From Tahibacter sp042701255 (GTDB taxonomy: Bacteria > Pseudomonadota > Gammaproteobacteria > Xanthomonadales > Rhodanobacteraceae), in NCBI RefSeq assembly GCF_042701255.1, contig NZ_CP170554.1, positions 2,418,001-2,482,000 of the forward strand: 64,000 nt of DNA. Reading direction: 5' to 3'. The notes under the pieces are model-generated. The model was not told where the DNA came from. It saw nothing but the letters and a program-made list of their open reading frames with translations, and ran no database searches. Of this stretch, positions 49,253 through 58,733 are shown one piece after another. Position numbers and translations under genes: made by a program. How positions within the stretch are numbered: position 1 is the first letter of the stretch; every line of letters starts with the position of its first letter.

Positions 49253-49264
49253 GCGAACTCCTGA

Positions 49265-51629
49265 TCAGTCGATGACGGCGCGGCGCACGACGACCGTAGC
49301 GTCGGCGAGAAAGCCCATGTACGGCAGCGGCACGCTGGCGGACGGATTCGCGTCGCGCGCGAGCACCGCCGGCAGGCCGGGGGTCTGTTCCGAGAACCAC
49401 AGCGGCAGCGGGGCGGTGCCGGAGACGTCGATTTCGACGACGAATCCGTCGCGCGGCGGCGCCCGAGTAGCGCATCGACCAAGGCCGGCCCGGCAGATCG
49501 CCGCGCAGCGCGACGCCGTCGACCCGGGCCGCGCGCACGCGGTCGGGCGCGCCGGTGCCGAGCGCGAGGAAGGCCGCGCCCGATCCCGGAGTGACGCGCA
49601 GGCGCACGCGGCGCCCCTGATCCGCGGGCTCGCTGTGTTCGACCACGAACGTCGGTGCCGGCAGCTCCGCCCGCGGCGCCGGCGCGTAGTGCAAGGCCGC
49701 CGGGAGAATCGGCGCGCGTTCGGCCGGCGCCGGCAGCCAGCCCGGCAGCGAGTCGGCCGGCTCTGTCTGCGGCGTGCTGCCGACGTGGTCGGCGACGCGG
49801 CCGCGTGCGGGCGCGTCGGCGGTCGCCCAGCGCGCCGTGCCGCTGTCGGCATCGACGACGTACAGCAGACTGTCCGCGTACGGCATCGCGCGGTCCTGCG
49901 GCGTCACCGCCGCGACGGCGACGACCGCGAGCGCGCCGACGGCGAGCGCGCCGCGCCACGGCCAGGCGCCGAAGGCCGCGTCGAGCTTCGCCACGAACGG
50001 TGCGAGCGCGACGACGAGCAGTCCGATCAGCAGCGCCGGCACGGCGCAGGCGAGGATGCCCAGGCCGGAGAACAGCAGCGCGGTCAGCGGCACGACGACG
50101 ACGAGCGCGACGACGCCGGCGATCCCGGCCAGTGTCGCCGCGCCGCGCGGCCACAGCAGGTGCGCGAGCCAGGCGATCACGCCAGGCGCGACGACGGCGA
50201 GCGGCAGGTAGGCGGCGCCCGGCAGCACGAGCCACAGCACCGCGAGCAGTGCCGACCACACGACGAGCGCGCCGCCGGCCAGCGCGAACGCGCCGTGGCG
50301 GCGCACGAAGCGTCGTGCGACCAGTCCGGCGGTACCGGCGGCGACGAGCGCGAGGCCGAGCGCATGCCAGGTCGCGTGATACGCCTCGCCGTTCGGCGCG
50401 GCAGCCAATGCCGGCACGCCCGCCCGCAGCGCGAGCCAGAACACCTGGGCGGCGACGGCGGCCGCGAGCGCGCCGCCGAACGCGGCGAGCGTGCCCAGCG
50501 CCAGCGCGCCGGCGCGGACTCGCCGCCGCACGAGCGCGAGCACGATGCCGATCGCGACCAGCGCCAATGTGATGCCGATAGCCGCGTCGTAGGTGCTGCG
50601 CGCGACGACGTGCCAATGCCGCGGCCACGACATGAAGGTCACGACGGGATCGCCGCTGCCGCGCGCCGGATCGTGGGCGAGCGCCGTGCGCGACAGGCCG
50701 AGCAGCGCGTCGCGCTGATCCTGCAGACTGGCCGGATCGACGTTGTCGGCGGTGTCGAGCGCCGAGTGGTAGTGCGTCAGTCCGGCGACGAAGGCGATGT
50801 TGAATGCGGCGACGCCGCGCTCGCGCCACGGCGTCAGATCGGTGTCGTTCGCGAGCAGCGCATAGACGTCGAAGAACAGCGAGCCGACGAGCGGCCGGCG
50901 CAGTCCTTCGGGCCAGGACTGCGCGGCCTGCTGCAGGATGGAAGCGCCTTGCGGGGTCGCTTCGAAGACGAGCGCCGGCCCGCCGCGACCGCGCGCCTCG
51001 ACGTTGATCACGGCGCCGACGTCGCGCGCCCACGCATGCTGCGCGACGAACGCGCGCGCGCCGAGCAGGCCGGCTTCCTCGGCGTCGGTGAACAGCAGGA
51101 TCACGTCGCGCGGCAGCGCCGGGTCGGCCGCCAGCGAACGTGCCGCTTCGAGCACCGCGGCGACGCCGGATGCGTCGTCGGCCGCGCCGGGACTGCCGAC
51201 GACCGAGTCGTAGTGCGCCATCAGCAGCAGCGCGCCGGCCGGCTGCGCGCCGCGCAGCCGCGCGACCACGTTGCGCACGCGCGCGACCGGCGTCGGTGCG
51301 GACCAGCGCTGCGCGAGCACCTCGTTCGTCGACACCGTTTCCTGGATTTCGGCACCGATGCCGATTTCGGCGAGACGCCGGACGATCGCGTCGCGCGCAG
51401 CGTCATGCGCGGCCGTTCCCGGCACGCGCGGCGATTGCGCCAGTTCGCGCACGATCGACGCGGTCCGCGTTGCGGCGTCGTCGGCGGCCACCGGCGACGG
51501 AGCCAGCGCCTGCACGGCCAGCACGCACAACGCGACGACGGCGGCGAGCAGCAGGCCCGCCATCCGGCGCGCAGACAACAGCCGCCCGTGCGCGCCGTCG
51601 CCGGCGCGCGGAAATACTGCAACGGTCAT
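49265..51629 (-). CDS. Membrane-bound M28 zinc metallopeptidase (one frame slip)
   Basis: A protein of about 787 aa with an N-terminal membrane anchor (residues about 24-48). The periplasmic M28 aminopeptidase domain (about 50-320) has the zinc ligands in AHYDSVVGSPGAADDASGV, FTDAEEAGLLGARAF and HYHSALDTADNVD. About eight membrane helices follow (about 360-600), then a C-terminal beta-rich domain. The architecture resembles ERMP1/Fxna-type M28 membrane peptidases. The frame changes near 49455-49470 (GC-rich GGCGCCGCCGCG); one base less restores RDGFVVEIDVSG...VVVRRAVID and the stop at 49265. It lies 4 nt after mbtH and 12 nt before NRPS1, so it belongs to the biosynthetic operon. Peptide maturation, prodrug removal or self-protection are possible roles; none is shown. 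Confidence 0.82.
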
Positions 51630-51633
51630 GGGG

Positions 51634-51831
51634 TCAGTACCTCGTGCTCAGCGGGCGCAGATCGACCCACAAGGTTTCGATGAGGTCGAGGCATTGCGTG
51701 CGCGTGCGCGCTTCGCCGACGGCGTTCCAGCCGGCCGGCAGCGACAGATCGTCGCGCCAGATCGAGTACTGGTCTTCGTGATTGCGTACGACACGATAGA
51801 GCGTCGTGTCCTCGTCGTTTTCACTGTGCAT
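51634..51831 (-). CDS. MbtH-like protein
   Basis: A 65 aa MbtH-family protein, the small chaperone that binds and activates NRPS adenylation domains. The full signature is present: LYRVVRNHEDQYSIW, LPAGWNAVGEARTRTQCLD, LIETLWVDLRPLS. The three conserved Trp positions (SIW, GW, LW) are all kept. It is the first gene of the apparent operon, 4 nt before the M28 peptidase. Its presence suggests that one or more of the three A domains needs MbtH for activity. Confidence 0.93.
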   Translation of the reverse strand: MHSENDEDTTLYRVVRNHEDQYSIWRDDLSLPAGWNAVGEARTRTQCLDLIETLWVDLRPLSTRY

Positions 51832-52295
51832 CGCAGCGTCCTCGTTATTGACGGCGACATGAGACCGTCATCCGGTCCTGATCAGACGACGTTTCGCCGG
51901 AGAAGCTGTCAGCGCCGGGGTGCGCGTGAGGTTGCTGCGAAACACGTTGATATGACGCTGTTTTTTGCGGATCCGCGGCGCCATTTTCAGGTCGATCCCA
52001 CTGTGCACATGCATAAAGCGCAAAAAAAGCAACGGTGCGAATGTGCGCGGTTCGGTCGATGCGCATCGGAACCGGCGACCCGTTCACGGATCGCCGGTGA
52101 TGCGGTCCTCAGTCGCACGGCATGCGCGTGCATCGTCGTCGCGATGCAGGCGCCGATCGGCGTTTTCATGTCGGGGTTGCCGCGGCGACAGCGGCGCGGA
52201 GGTCGGCGCACGATCCGTGTCGCCGCCTGCACCACGAGCGGCATGCCTGTGCTGCCGATCGAAGCGGCCCGGCCGGACCGGCAGGCCGTACGTCG
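51832..52295. other. Regulatory gap upstream of the NRPS operon, 464 bp
   Basis: No coding frame was recognised. The part at 51940-52045 is less GC-rich, with T6 and A7 runs and two short palindromes: GCGGATCCGC (51967-51976) and TGTGCACA (52002-52009). These could be operator sites for the adjacent LuxR-type regulator, but nothing in the sequence proves it. No convincing -35/-10 pair was found. Confidence 0.45.
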
Positions 52296-53120
52296 CTATT
52301 CGCGCGTCGTTCCGCGTGCGGAGGCTTTCGACCGGGGACCGGCGATGCCCTGGCCCAGCCACAGCGCGGTCAGGGCAGGGCGGTTGCGCACGCCGAACTT
52401 GTCGTAGATCGATTTGATGTGGACGTGAACGGTGTTGCGGCTCTTTCCGAGCGACTCGGCGATTTCCTTTTCCGTGCCGCTGCCGAGCAGCGCGAGCAAT
52501 ACGTTGCGCTCCGTCGGTGTGAGCGGGGAGCTCGCCGCATGGATGCCGTGGCTGAGCAACAGCTGGTACTGGAACCATTTGAGGCCGCGGATCGCCAGCG
52601 TGAACGGCGCCTTGTCCTCGGGCGTGAAGCGCGGATTGGCCACGCCGCGATAGAGAAAGACGTGGATCCGGACGTCGTCGTTGATCGCATAGCGCACGGA
52701 CAGCTGGTCCGCGTGCCCGACGCCGAGGTAATAGCGCCGGTAGTAGTCGCCCTCGAACCAGTCGGCCGGCAGTGCTTCGAAGAGCAGCCGGGTCAGGAAC
52801 GGTTCGTTGCCGGCAGCACCGATGACGGCCGAGATGTCGACCTCGGGGCGCCAGAGCTTGTCGACGCGTTCCTGCATCGTCCTGGCGAGTTGCGGCAGCG
52901 GATTGCAGAGCCGCGCGAGGCAGGGCCGCCAGCCATTCAGCCGATCGCCTTCGGGCGGCGTCGGCAGGCGTACGACGACGGACCAGAGCGCGTTCTGCGC
53001 ATCGAAGATGGCACATAGCCGCGACAGAAGGTGACCGAGCGCGCCGTCGGATTGGCTGGCGGGAAAATCGGCCAGTTCCTCCCACAGTGCATAGATGTCC
53101 TCGACCCTCTCATCGCGCAT
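52296..53120 (-). CDS. LuxR-family transcription regulator
   Basis: A 274 aa regulator. The C-terminal HTH (about 205-265) is a typical LuxR domain: SSPLTPTERNVLLALLGSGT, EKEIAESLGKSRNTVHVHIK, SIYDKFGVRNRPAL. The N-terminal 200 residues (ALGHLLSRLCAIFDAQNALW ...) look like a GAF/PAS-type sensor by pattern only, and they lack recognisable acyl-homoserine-lactone-binding or receiver signatures. ATG 53120 was chosen because sequence upstream in the same frame is Arg/Pro-rich and not protein-like. It lies directly upstream of mbtH in the same orientation, which makes it the likely pathway regulator. A CTAGACT -10-like box lies at 53180-53186. Confidence 0.85.
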   Translation of the reverse strand: MRDERVEDIYALWEELADFPASQSDGALGHLLSRLCAIFDAQNALWSVVVRLPTPPEGDRLNGWRPCLARLCNPLPQLARTMQERVDKLWRPEVDISAVIGAAGNEPFLTRLLFEALPADWFEGDYYRRYYLGVGHADQLSVRYAINDDVRIHVFLYRGVANPRFTPEDKAPFTLAIRGLKWFQYQLLLSHGIHAASSPLTPTERNVLLALLGSGTEKEIAESLGKSRNTVHVHIKSIYDKFGVRNRPALTALWLGQGIAGPRSKASARGTTRE

Positions 53121-53403
53121 GTCGACCCTTGTCCCGGTGGCGGAATCCGTCGCCCGCGTTTGCGGCGGGCAAGACGGCGAGTCTAGCGTCTGATGATCCG
53201 GCGTTCCGGTGTGTGATGAGAGGCATCGGCCGGAATCAGGGACGCCTGGGTGCGAGCTGTCGCGGCGGCGGCCCGGTCGGTTCCGCCGTGGTCGCCGTAT
53301 TCGGTTGCCCATTGCGGCGAATCGGTCAGGGCTCGCAGTTCCCGGCCTGTCGCCGGGTTCGCGGCGGCACGGACGAAAATCCCGGTGGGCTCGCGGGTAC
53401 TTC

Positions 53404-53455
53404 AAAAAAAAACGGTGCCGCAGTCCGCTCTCGCGCGATCGGACCACGGCACCGT
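53404..53455 (-). terminator. Rho-independent terminator (distal copy)
   Basis: On the minus strand ACGGTGCCG-TG-GTCCG ... CGGAC-TG-CGGCACCGT is followed by nine T. The stem is interrupted by one 2-nt internal loop. It terminates the beta-helix gene. Confidence 0.85.
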
Positions 53456-53480
53456 TCCGTACAACCCTGGGGTGGTGCGC

Positions 53481-53527
53481 AAAAACCGGTGCCGCCGCCC
53501 GTAGCCATGACCGGGCTGCGGCACCGT
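53481..53527 (-). terminator. Rho-independent terminator (proximal copy)
   Basis: On the minus strand CGGTGCCGCAGCCCGG ... CCGGGC-type pairing closes with CGGCACCGG followed by TTTTT, 9 bases after the beta-helix stop codon. The stem base is the same CGGTGCCG/CGGCACCG as in the distal terminator. Confidence 0.75.
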
Positions 53528-53535
53528 CCCGTGAC

Positions 53536-54997
53536 TCAATGGTCTTCGTTGTCCCAATAGAAGATCGTGTCTTCGCCGAAATACTCGTAGGCGCCGATGT
53601 CGGGCCGGTCGTAGTAGCGGTTGAAGGTCAGTCCGAGCGTCGCATCGACGCCGCGCTGGTCGGTCGACAGCAGCGGGAAGATGTTGTCGCCGCGGTCGCG
53701 TGCCGGGCTGTTCGGCGCGATCGCATGCGTCGCCGTGTAGCCGCCGTTGGCAGCCAGCGGCGCGATCAGCGGATCGATGCCGGACAGGTTCTCGCTGTCG
53801 CCGGCATTGAACGTGCCGGATGCCGGCGTCGTCTGGATCAGGCTGTGGCGGGCGCGGATGCTGTTGGCCGCGGCGTCGAGGTCGATCTCGCGCACGACGT
53901 CGGCGCCGGCGACCAGCACGCTTTCCATGTCCAGATGATTGTCGCCGCTGCGCACAAAGATGCCGCCGCCGACGAGCGGCGGTCCGCCCGGGGCGGCCAC
54001 GGGGTTGCCGTAGACCGTGCTGTTGCGCAGCTGCAGGCGGCCGCCCGACAGGGTGATGCCGGCGCCGGCGCTGGCGCCGATGTTGGCCGGCGTGCCGTTG
54101 CCGGAGAACGTACTGTTGGCGATGTTCAGCGGCGTGCCCGGCGCGTCGATCGGCGCGACGAGATACAGACCGGCGCCCTGCGGCTGCCCGGAGATGTTGG
54201 CGCTGACCGTCGTATTGGCCATGTCCATCGAGTTCAGTGCGAGATAGCCGGCGCCGCCGGTGTGCTGCGCCTGGTTGTTGCCGAAGACGACGTTCTGCAG
54301 GGACAGCTGCGTACCGGTGTCGATCGTGGCCATCGCCCCCGCCGAACACGGCGCTGTTGCCGTAGAAGCGCGTGCGGTCCAGGCGTATGCGGCCGCCGGT
54401 GATCTGCGCGGCGCCGCCGTGGAAATCCGAGACGTTGATCGAGAACAGGCTGTCGCGGATGGTCAGATTGCCTTCGTACTGCCAGAGCGCGCCGCCGTCG
54501 TTGGCCGAGTGGTTGGCGGAAAAGGTGCAGCCGACGACGGTCAGGTCGACGTATTCGCTGCGCACGGCGCCGCCGTCGCCGTTGTCGGTGACGATGCCGT
54601 TGGCGTTGACCGTGCCGTGGGTATTGCCGCTGCTGAGGGCGAGATCCTGCAGGGTGACGACGAGCTGCCGGTCGACGGTGCCGCGCAGCAGGAACAGGCG
54701 GCCCGGATCGTAGTCGGCGACCTGCTGTATCGGCGCGGCATTGCTCAGCGTGGTCTGGCTGCCGCTGCGGCCGCGCACGGTCAGATCGTCGCTGACGAGC
54801 AGGGTGCCGCTGGTCAACGTGATCGCATCGATGCTGCCGATGCTGATGGTGTCGGCGCCGGGATTGGCGTTGGCCGCCGCTACGGCCTGGCGCAGCGAGC
54901 CGGGCCCGCTGTCGGCGGTGGTGGTGACGGAATAGTTGGCCGCCAGGGTCGGTCCCGCGACGAAAGCGCAGGCCAGCAGGGATGCACGCAGAAACAT
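53536..54997 (-). CDS. Exported right-handed beta-helix protein (one frame slip)
   Basis: A surface or periplasmic protein of about 486 aa. ATG 54997 starts a signal peptide (MFLRASLLACAFVAGPTLA). The mature start NYSVTTTADSGPGSLRQAVAAANA is the hallmark of CSLREA/choice-of-anchor-type beta-helix proteins. Parallel beta-helix rungs follow (CTFSANHSANDGGALW, SLFSINVSDFHGGAAQI, RFYGNSAVFGGG, NVVFGNNQAQHTGG, STFSGNGTPANIG). It ends with the family's terminal block (LIAPLAANGGYTATHAIAPN, SPARDRGDN, DQRGVDA, DIGAYEYFGED). The frame changes at the CCCCC 54336-54340; one base less gives GGGAMATID and restores continuity. Function unknown; such proteins are often adhesins or polysaccharide-binding. 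Confidence 0.82.
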
Positions 54998-55501
54998 GAA
55001 CGACACTCGAGACAGGCGCCTCACGGCGCGGTTCGAGCAGTAGAGCCGCCCGCAGCCGATCAAGGCTTTACGGGCGTTTCAAGAATTCTTTATTTCTTTT
55101 CGATCAGTGGGTTGTGCTGGTTCTGCCGTCGCTGGGCGGCATGGGGAGCGTAGTGGCGGCCGGTTTTTTCAGCCGGCCCGGTCGGCGCTTTGTGTCGTTC
55201 GGGGACATGGTGGACACATCCAGGCAGCCGGCTGCGGGCCGGATTCCTGAATTGGGACACCCACTTTTTTCAGGCCGAAACGGCGGGACTCGGGCCGCCC
55301 GGAATTCGGGACGCAGGATTTGGGACACCCACCTTGTCCGGTCGGCTGATCCGGATCGCCAACGGGTCAGCGCTGCGGAATTCGAGCGGCAGCCAATCGA
55401 GGACATCCACTTTCCCAAACCCGTCGACTTGGCCCGTTCCACCTTCGCCAGTAGCCCATCACCAGCAAACCACCCGCAACGCCCGCCAATCGGCCCGCTC
55501 G
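54998..55501. other. Gene-less stretch with degenerate repeats, 504 bp
   Basis: An AT-rich patch (55075-55110) upstream of the beta-helix gene is a likely promoter region. The rest holds the GGGACACCCAC-type repeats described separately. No coding frame was recognised. Confidence 0.5.
55249..55419. repeat. Degenerate GAATTGGGACACCCAC-type repeats
   Basis: GAATTGGGACACCCAC begins at 55249. Related copies are GAATTCGGGACGCAG at 55302, GATTTGGGACACCCACC at 55317 and AGGACATCCACTTTCCCAAA at 55400. They look like remnants of a dispersed intergenic repeat or mobile element; no transposase is present. Confidence 0.5.
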
Positions 55502-58063
55502 CTAAAGCACGATCTGCCCGCCGCGCCCGGCATCGGTGCCCAGGGCCGTCGCGTTCGGCGGCGGCAGCGCCGCGTCGAGCTGCTCGCGCCGCACGCGCAA
55601 TGCTTCGGCGCCGGCCTCGTCGCCGCGGGATCGGTGCCACATTTCGGCCAGGGCCAGGGCGTCGCTTTCGACGTCGTTTTCCGCGTCGAGCTCGGCGAGC
55701 AGGGCGCCGGCCGCGTCGGACTGGCCGAGCTCGATGGCGAGCGCGACATAGTCCAGTCCCGAGCGTTGCGCGCTGGTGCGGTCTTCGGCACGCAGGCCAT
55801 CGACGCGATTGTCGAGCAGACGCTGCAGGGCTTCGGCGCCGCGCCCTTCGGCGGCGTCGAGCTGCGCCTGCGCGGTAGCGACATAGCCGCTGAGGTCTGC
55901 GGTCTTGGCCAGCCCGGCCAGGCGCCGGGTCGAGGCTACCGATGCGCGCACGCCGGCAAGATCGCCCGCGCGGCGTTGCAAACCGGCGAGCCGCGCGAGG
56001 TGATAGGCCGCGCGTGGAATCTGGCCGGTGGTCTCGCAGTCTTCGATGGCCTGCCGGTAGTGGGCAAGTGCGTCGGGCTGATCCAGCGCGACCTCGGCCT
56101 GGGCCAGCACGACGTGCGCTATCGCCGTGCCGGCGGGATCGCTGCTGTGGTCGTACAGGGCCAGCGAGCGCTGCGCATAGCTCTGTGCCACGCGGGCCTG
56201 ACCCAGCTGCAGACGCGCGGACGCGAGTTCCTGCAGCAATATGCGCTCGGAGCGGATGTCGCGCGGCGCCGGCGGCTGCAGCTGGATCAGCGCCGCTTCG
56301 CCCAGGCGCAGGGCTTCGCGATAGCGCCGCTGGCTGTTGCGCAGCTGGACCAGATTGGCCAGGGTCAGCGACTGCTGCCAGGGCACGTCGCGGGCACGGG
56401 CGATGGCCAGGGAGCGCAGCAGCGCGGTTTCGGCGACGGCGGTGCGGCCGCGCATGCGTTCGAGCACGCCGATGGCGTTCCAGGTCACGGATTCGCCGAC
56501 TCCGTCGCCGACGGCGGTATACAGGGCCAGCGATTGCTGCAGATGCTCCGCCGACTCGGTGAAGCGCCCGCTGCGCGAGGAGGTCTGGGCCAGACCGTTG
56601 AAGACCGCCGCACGCTGCGCCGGTGTCGAGTCGAGCTGGAACAGCTGGCGTGCGCGTTCGAACGCGGCCTGCGCGGCGTCGATCCGGCCGCGCTGCAGTT
56701 CCACGTAGCCGAGCACGCGCTGCGCATCGAGCGCGAAATGCGGCTGACGCTGCGTGTCGACGCGCGCGAGCACCTCGTCGACGAGGTCGGACGCGTGCTG
56801 CACGTCGCCGTATTTCAGCTCTATCGTCGCCAGTTGCAGGCGCGGCTGCAGCGAGTCCGGGCTGCGCTCCACGCACAGCATGTAGTAGTGCCGCGCCGCG
56901 TCGATGTTGCCGCGCAGATAGGCGTCGACGCCGAGCGCGAAGGTCGCGGCGACTTCGCCGTCGAGATCGCGCGGCGGTGCCTCGCCGCGCGGGCGCCGGT
57001 CCAGCCAGTCGCGCACGACGCCGCTCATGTCGAGCGCGAGGCGGCCGGCTTCTTCGCCGAACAGGCTGCGCCGGCGTTCGCCGTCGGCACCGTCGAGCAC
57101 GGCATCGAGCTGCAGCAGCGGGCCGGCCCGACTCAATCGCAACGACAGCGAGTAGCGCGCTCCGGTGGTTTCGCGCCAGGCGCGGCGCTGCGCCGGTGAG
57201 GTGGGATCGGTCGAGCCCAGACGGCGCGCCGTCGCCGGTTCGACCGTCGCGAACCCGGCTTCGGTTTCCAGCGCCGTCGCGATCAGGCCCATCATGCCCA
57301 GCCGCGCCCAATCCAGATCTTCGAGCCCGGCGGCAACGTCGACCGGCAGCACCAGCACGCGCGGCTGCGCGGTGGCGGAAGCGGGGCGCATCGCCGTGTA
57401 CCAGAAGCCGGCCAACGCGATCAGCGCCAGCGCGGCGACGGCCCAGAGCAGCGGACGCCGGTAGGCTCGCGGCGCTGCGGCCGGCGCGGACGGTTCGGAT
57501 TGGATGGCGGCGGTCGGGGAGTCCGGCAGCACGAGCGGCGCCGTGGCGGCGGAATTTGGTGCATCGCCGATCGCCGGCGTTTCCGCCGCGCCGGCCGGTA
57601 TGGCCGTCGACGCTGCGAGGTCCGGATGCGCTGCTTCGGCCGAAGCCGCCGTAGCCGCCGTAGCTGCCGCAATCAGCGAAGGTGCCGCAACCGAAGAGGC
57701 GGGAGCGACCGGAGCCAGGCCGGCCTGTGCCGGTTCCGCCGGTGCAACGGCCAAGACCTCGGCAATCCAGCGGAAGCCGCGGCCATGCACGGTCTGTATG
57801 CAGGCGCGCGCATCGCCGTCGTCGGCCAGCGCCTTGCGCGCCTTGTAGACCAGCTGCGACAGCGACGCGTCGCTGACCGGGCGGCCGTTCCAGAGCCGCG
57901 TGATGAGTTCCTGCTTGTCGACGGCGCGATCGCGCTGCTCGATCAGCAGGACGATGAGATCGAACACGCGCGGCTCGCAGTCGACGGGGCTGCCGAGCCG
58001 CGTCAGCGAGCGGCGTGCCGTATGGAGTTCGAAATCGCTGCCGCGATAGATCAGGGCCTGCAT
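55502..58063 (-). CDS. Winged-helix / transmembrane / TPR one-component regulator (CadC-like), second copy
   Basis: An 853 aa regulator. The OmpR-type winged helix spans residues 1-105 (VDCEPRVFDLIVLLIEQRDR, AVDKQELITRLWNGRPVSD, ASLSQLVYKARKAL, IQTVHGRGFRWIAEV). An Ala/Pro-rich linker is followed by one membrane helix (about 205-225, LLWAVAALALIALAGFWYTA). The periplasmic part opens with a region resembling FlgO-like substrate-binding segments (RVLVLPVDVAAGLEDLDWARLG). Many TPRs follow (ESVTWNAIGVLERMRGRTAV, LANLVQLRNSQRRYREALR). ATG 58063 fits the start of the winged helix. The architecture matches the gene at 7640-10504. Its signal and targets are unknown. Confidence 0.85.
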   Translation of the reverse strand: MQALIYRGSDFELHTARRSLTRLGSPVDCEPRVFDLIVLLIEQRDRAVDKQELITRLWNGRPVSDASLSQLVYKARKALADDGDARACIQTVHGRGFRWIAEVLAVAPAEPAQAGLAPVAPASSVAAPSLIAAATAATAASAEAAHPDLAASTAIPAGAAETPAIGDAPNSAATAPLVLPDSPTAAIQSEPSAPAAAPRAYRRPLLWAVAALALIALAGFWYTAMRPASATAQPRVLVLPVDVAAGLEDLDWARLGMMGLIATALETEAGFATVEPATARRLGSTDPTSPAQRRAWRETTGARYSLSLRLSRAGPLLQLDAVLDGADGERRRSLFGEEAGRLALDMSGVVRDWLDRRPRGEAPPRDLDGEVAATFALGVDAYLRGNIDAARHYYMLCVERSPDSLQPRLQLATIELKYGDVQHASDLVDEVLARVDTQRQPHFALDAQRVLGYVELQRGRIDAAQAAFERARQLFQLDSTPAQRAAVFNGLAQTSSRSGRFTESAEHLQQSLALYTAVGDGVGESVTWNAIGVLERMRGRTAVAETALLRSLAIARARDVPWQQSLTLANLVQLRNSQRRYREALRLGEAALIQLQPPAPRDIRSERILLQELASARLQLGQARVAQSYAQRSLALYDHSSDPAGTAIAHVVLAQAEVALDQPDALAHYRQAIEDCETTGQIPRAAYHLARLAGLQRRAGDLAGVRASVASTRRLAGLAKTADLSGYVATAQAQLDAAEGRGAEALQRLLDNRVDGLRAEDRTSAQRSGLDYVALAIELGQSDAAGALLAELDAENDVESDALALAEMWHRSRGDEAGAEALRVRREQLDAALPPPNATALGTDAGRGGQIVL

Positions 58064-58107
58064 GACCGGCGCATTATCCGCGAAGCCGCGACCCGGCGGG
58101 TCGGCGC

Positions 58108-58575
58108 TCACGGCGCGCGCAGGCGCACGAGTTCGGCCTGGAGGAATTCGCGCACGGTCGTCTCGTTGCCGTCGGCGAAGCGGATGCGGTAGGGCTGGCC
58201 GCTGACCGACGAGGTCGAGGCGAGCGTGTCGATGAAGCGCTCCGCGTCGTCGACGGCCGCGCCGCGCCGGGCCGACTGCCATTTGCGGCGCAGATGCGCG
58301 GCGGCGTCGGCCGGCGAATAGTCCTTGCCGTTGCGGATGAAGCGCGCACCGTCGAGCGCGGCGATCGCGGCCAGCAGCCGTTCGATCTGCTCGGTCTGCG
58401 ACAGGGCTGCCGCGTGCGGCGCGGTCGCCGGGCCGGCTGCGGCGTCGGCCGGCGCCGCCGCGGTGGCCGACGCGGACGCGCCGGCGGCGGTGATGACCAG
58501 CAGCAGCGCGGCGAGGCGTCGTTGCGTCAGTGCGTAGCGTCCCTGTCCTGGTTGCACGGCCTGCTCCTTCGGCAT
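58108..58575 (-). CDS. Exported DUF5329-type protein
   Basis: A 155 aa exported protein. The N-terminus has a long signal region (RRLAALLLVITAAGASASATAA, about 19-40) and an Ala/Pro-rich linker. The conserved part is about 60-153: QIERLLAAIAALDGARFIRN, GKDYSPADAAAHLRRKWQSA, FIDTLASTSSVSGQPYRIRF, ADGNETTVREFLQAELVRL. The FIRNG-x-x-Y, HLR-x-K and SG-x-PY positions match DUF5329 as I know it. The function is unknown. It ends 44 bp before the winged-helix/TPR regulator on the same strand. Confidence 0.75.
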   Translation of the reverse strand: MPKEQAVQPGQGRYALTQRRLAALLLVITAAGASASATAAAPADAAAGPATAPHAAALSQTEQIERLLAAIAALDGARFIRNGKDYSPADAAAHLRRKWQSARRGAAVDDAERFIDTLASTSSVSGQPYRIRFADGNETTVREFLQAELVRLRAP

Positions 58576-58733
58576 GACCCCGCAGTAGAACGTGAGCGCA
58601 GCGAAACCCGCAAGTCCTCGGGCGGGGCGGGGAGCCGGCCGGCTTCACTACCGGCGCCGGCTCGCCGCCGGGTGCCTGCGGACCCCGCAGCCACGGCGCT
58701 GCCGCCGTTGCTGCGGGATTGCGTGGCTACCCG

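Larger units (their letters stand above)
53121..53535. other. Gene-less stretch with two terminators, 415 bp
   Basis: The right part holds two tandem terminators for the beta-helix gene. The left part holds the presumed promoter of the LuxR-type gene. No coding frame was recognised. Confidence 0.6.

Noticed and set aside
52002..52009. lux-box-like operator TGTGCACA
   Set aside because: An 8-bp palindrome is too short to call. A true lux box would be about 20 bp and the regulator lacks an AHL domain, so it is only mentioned as a candidate.
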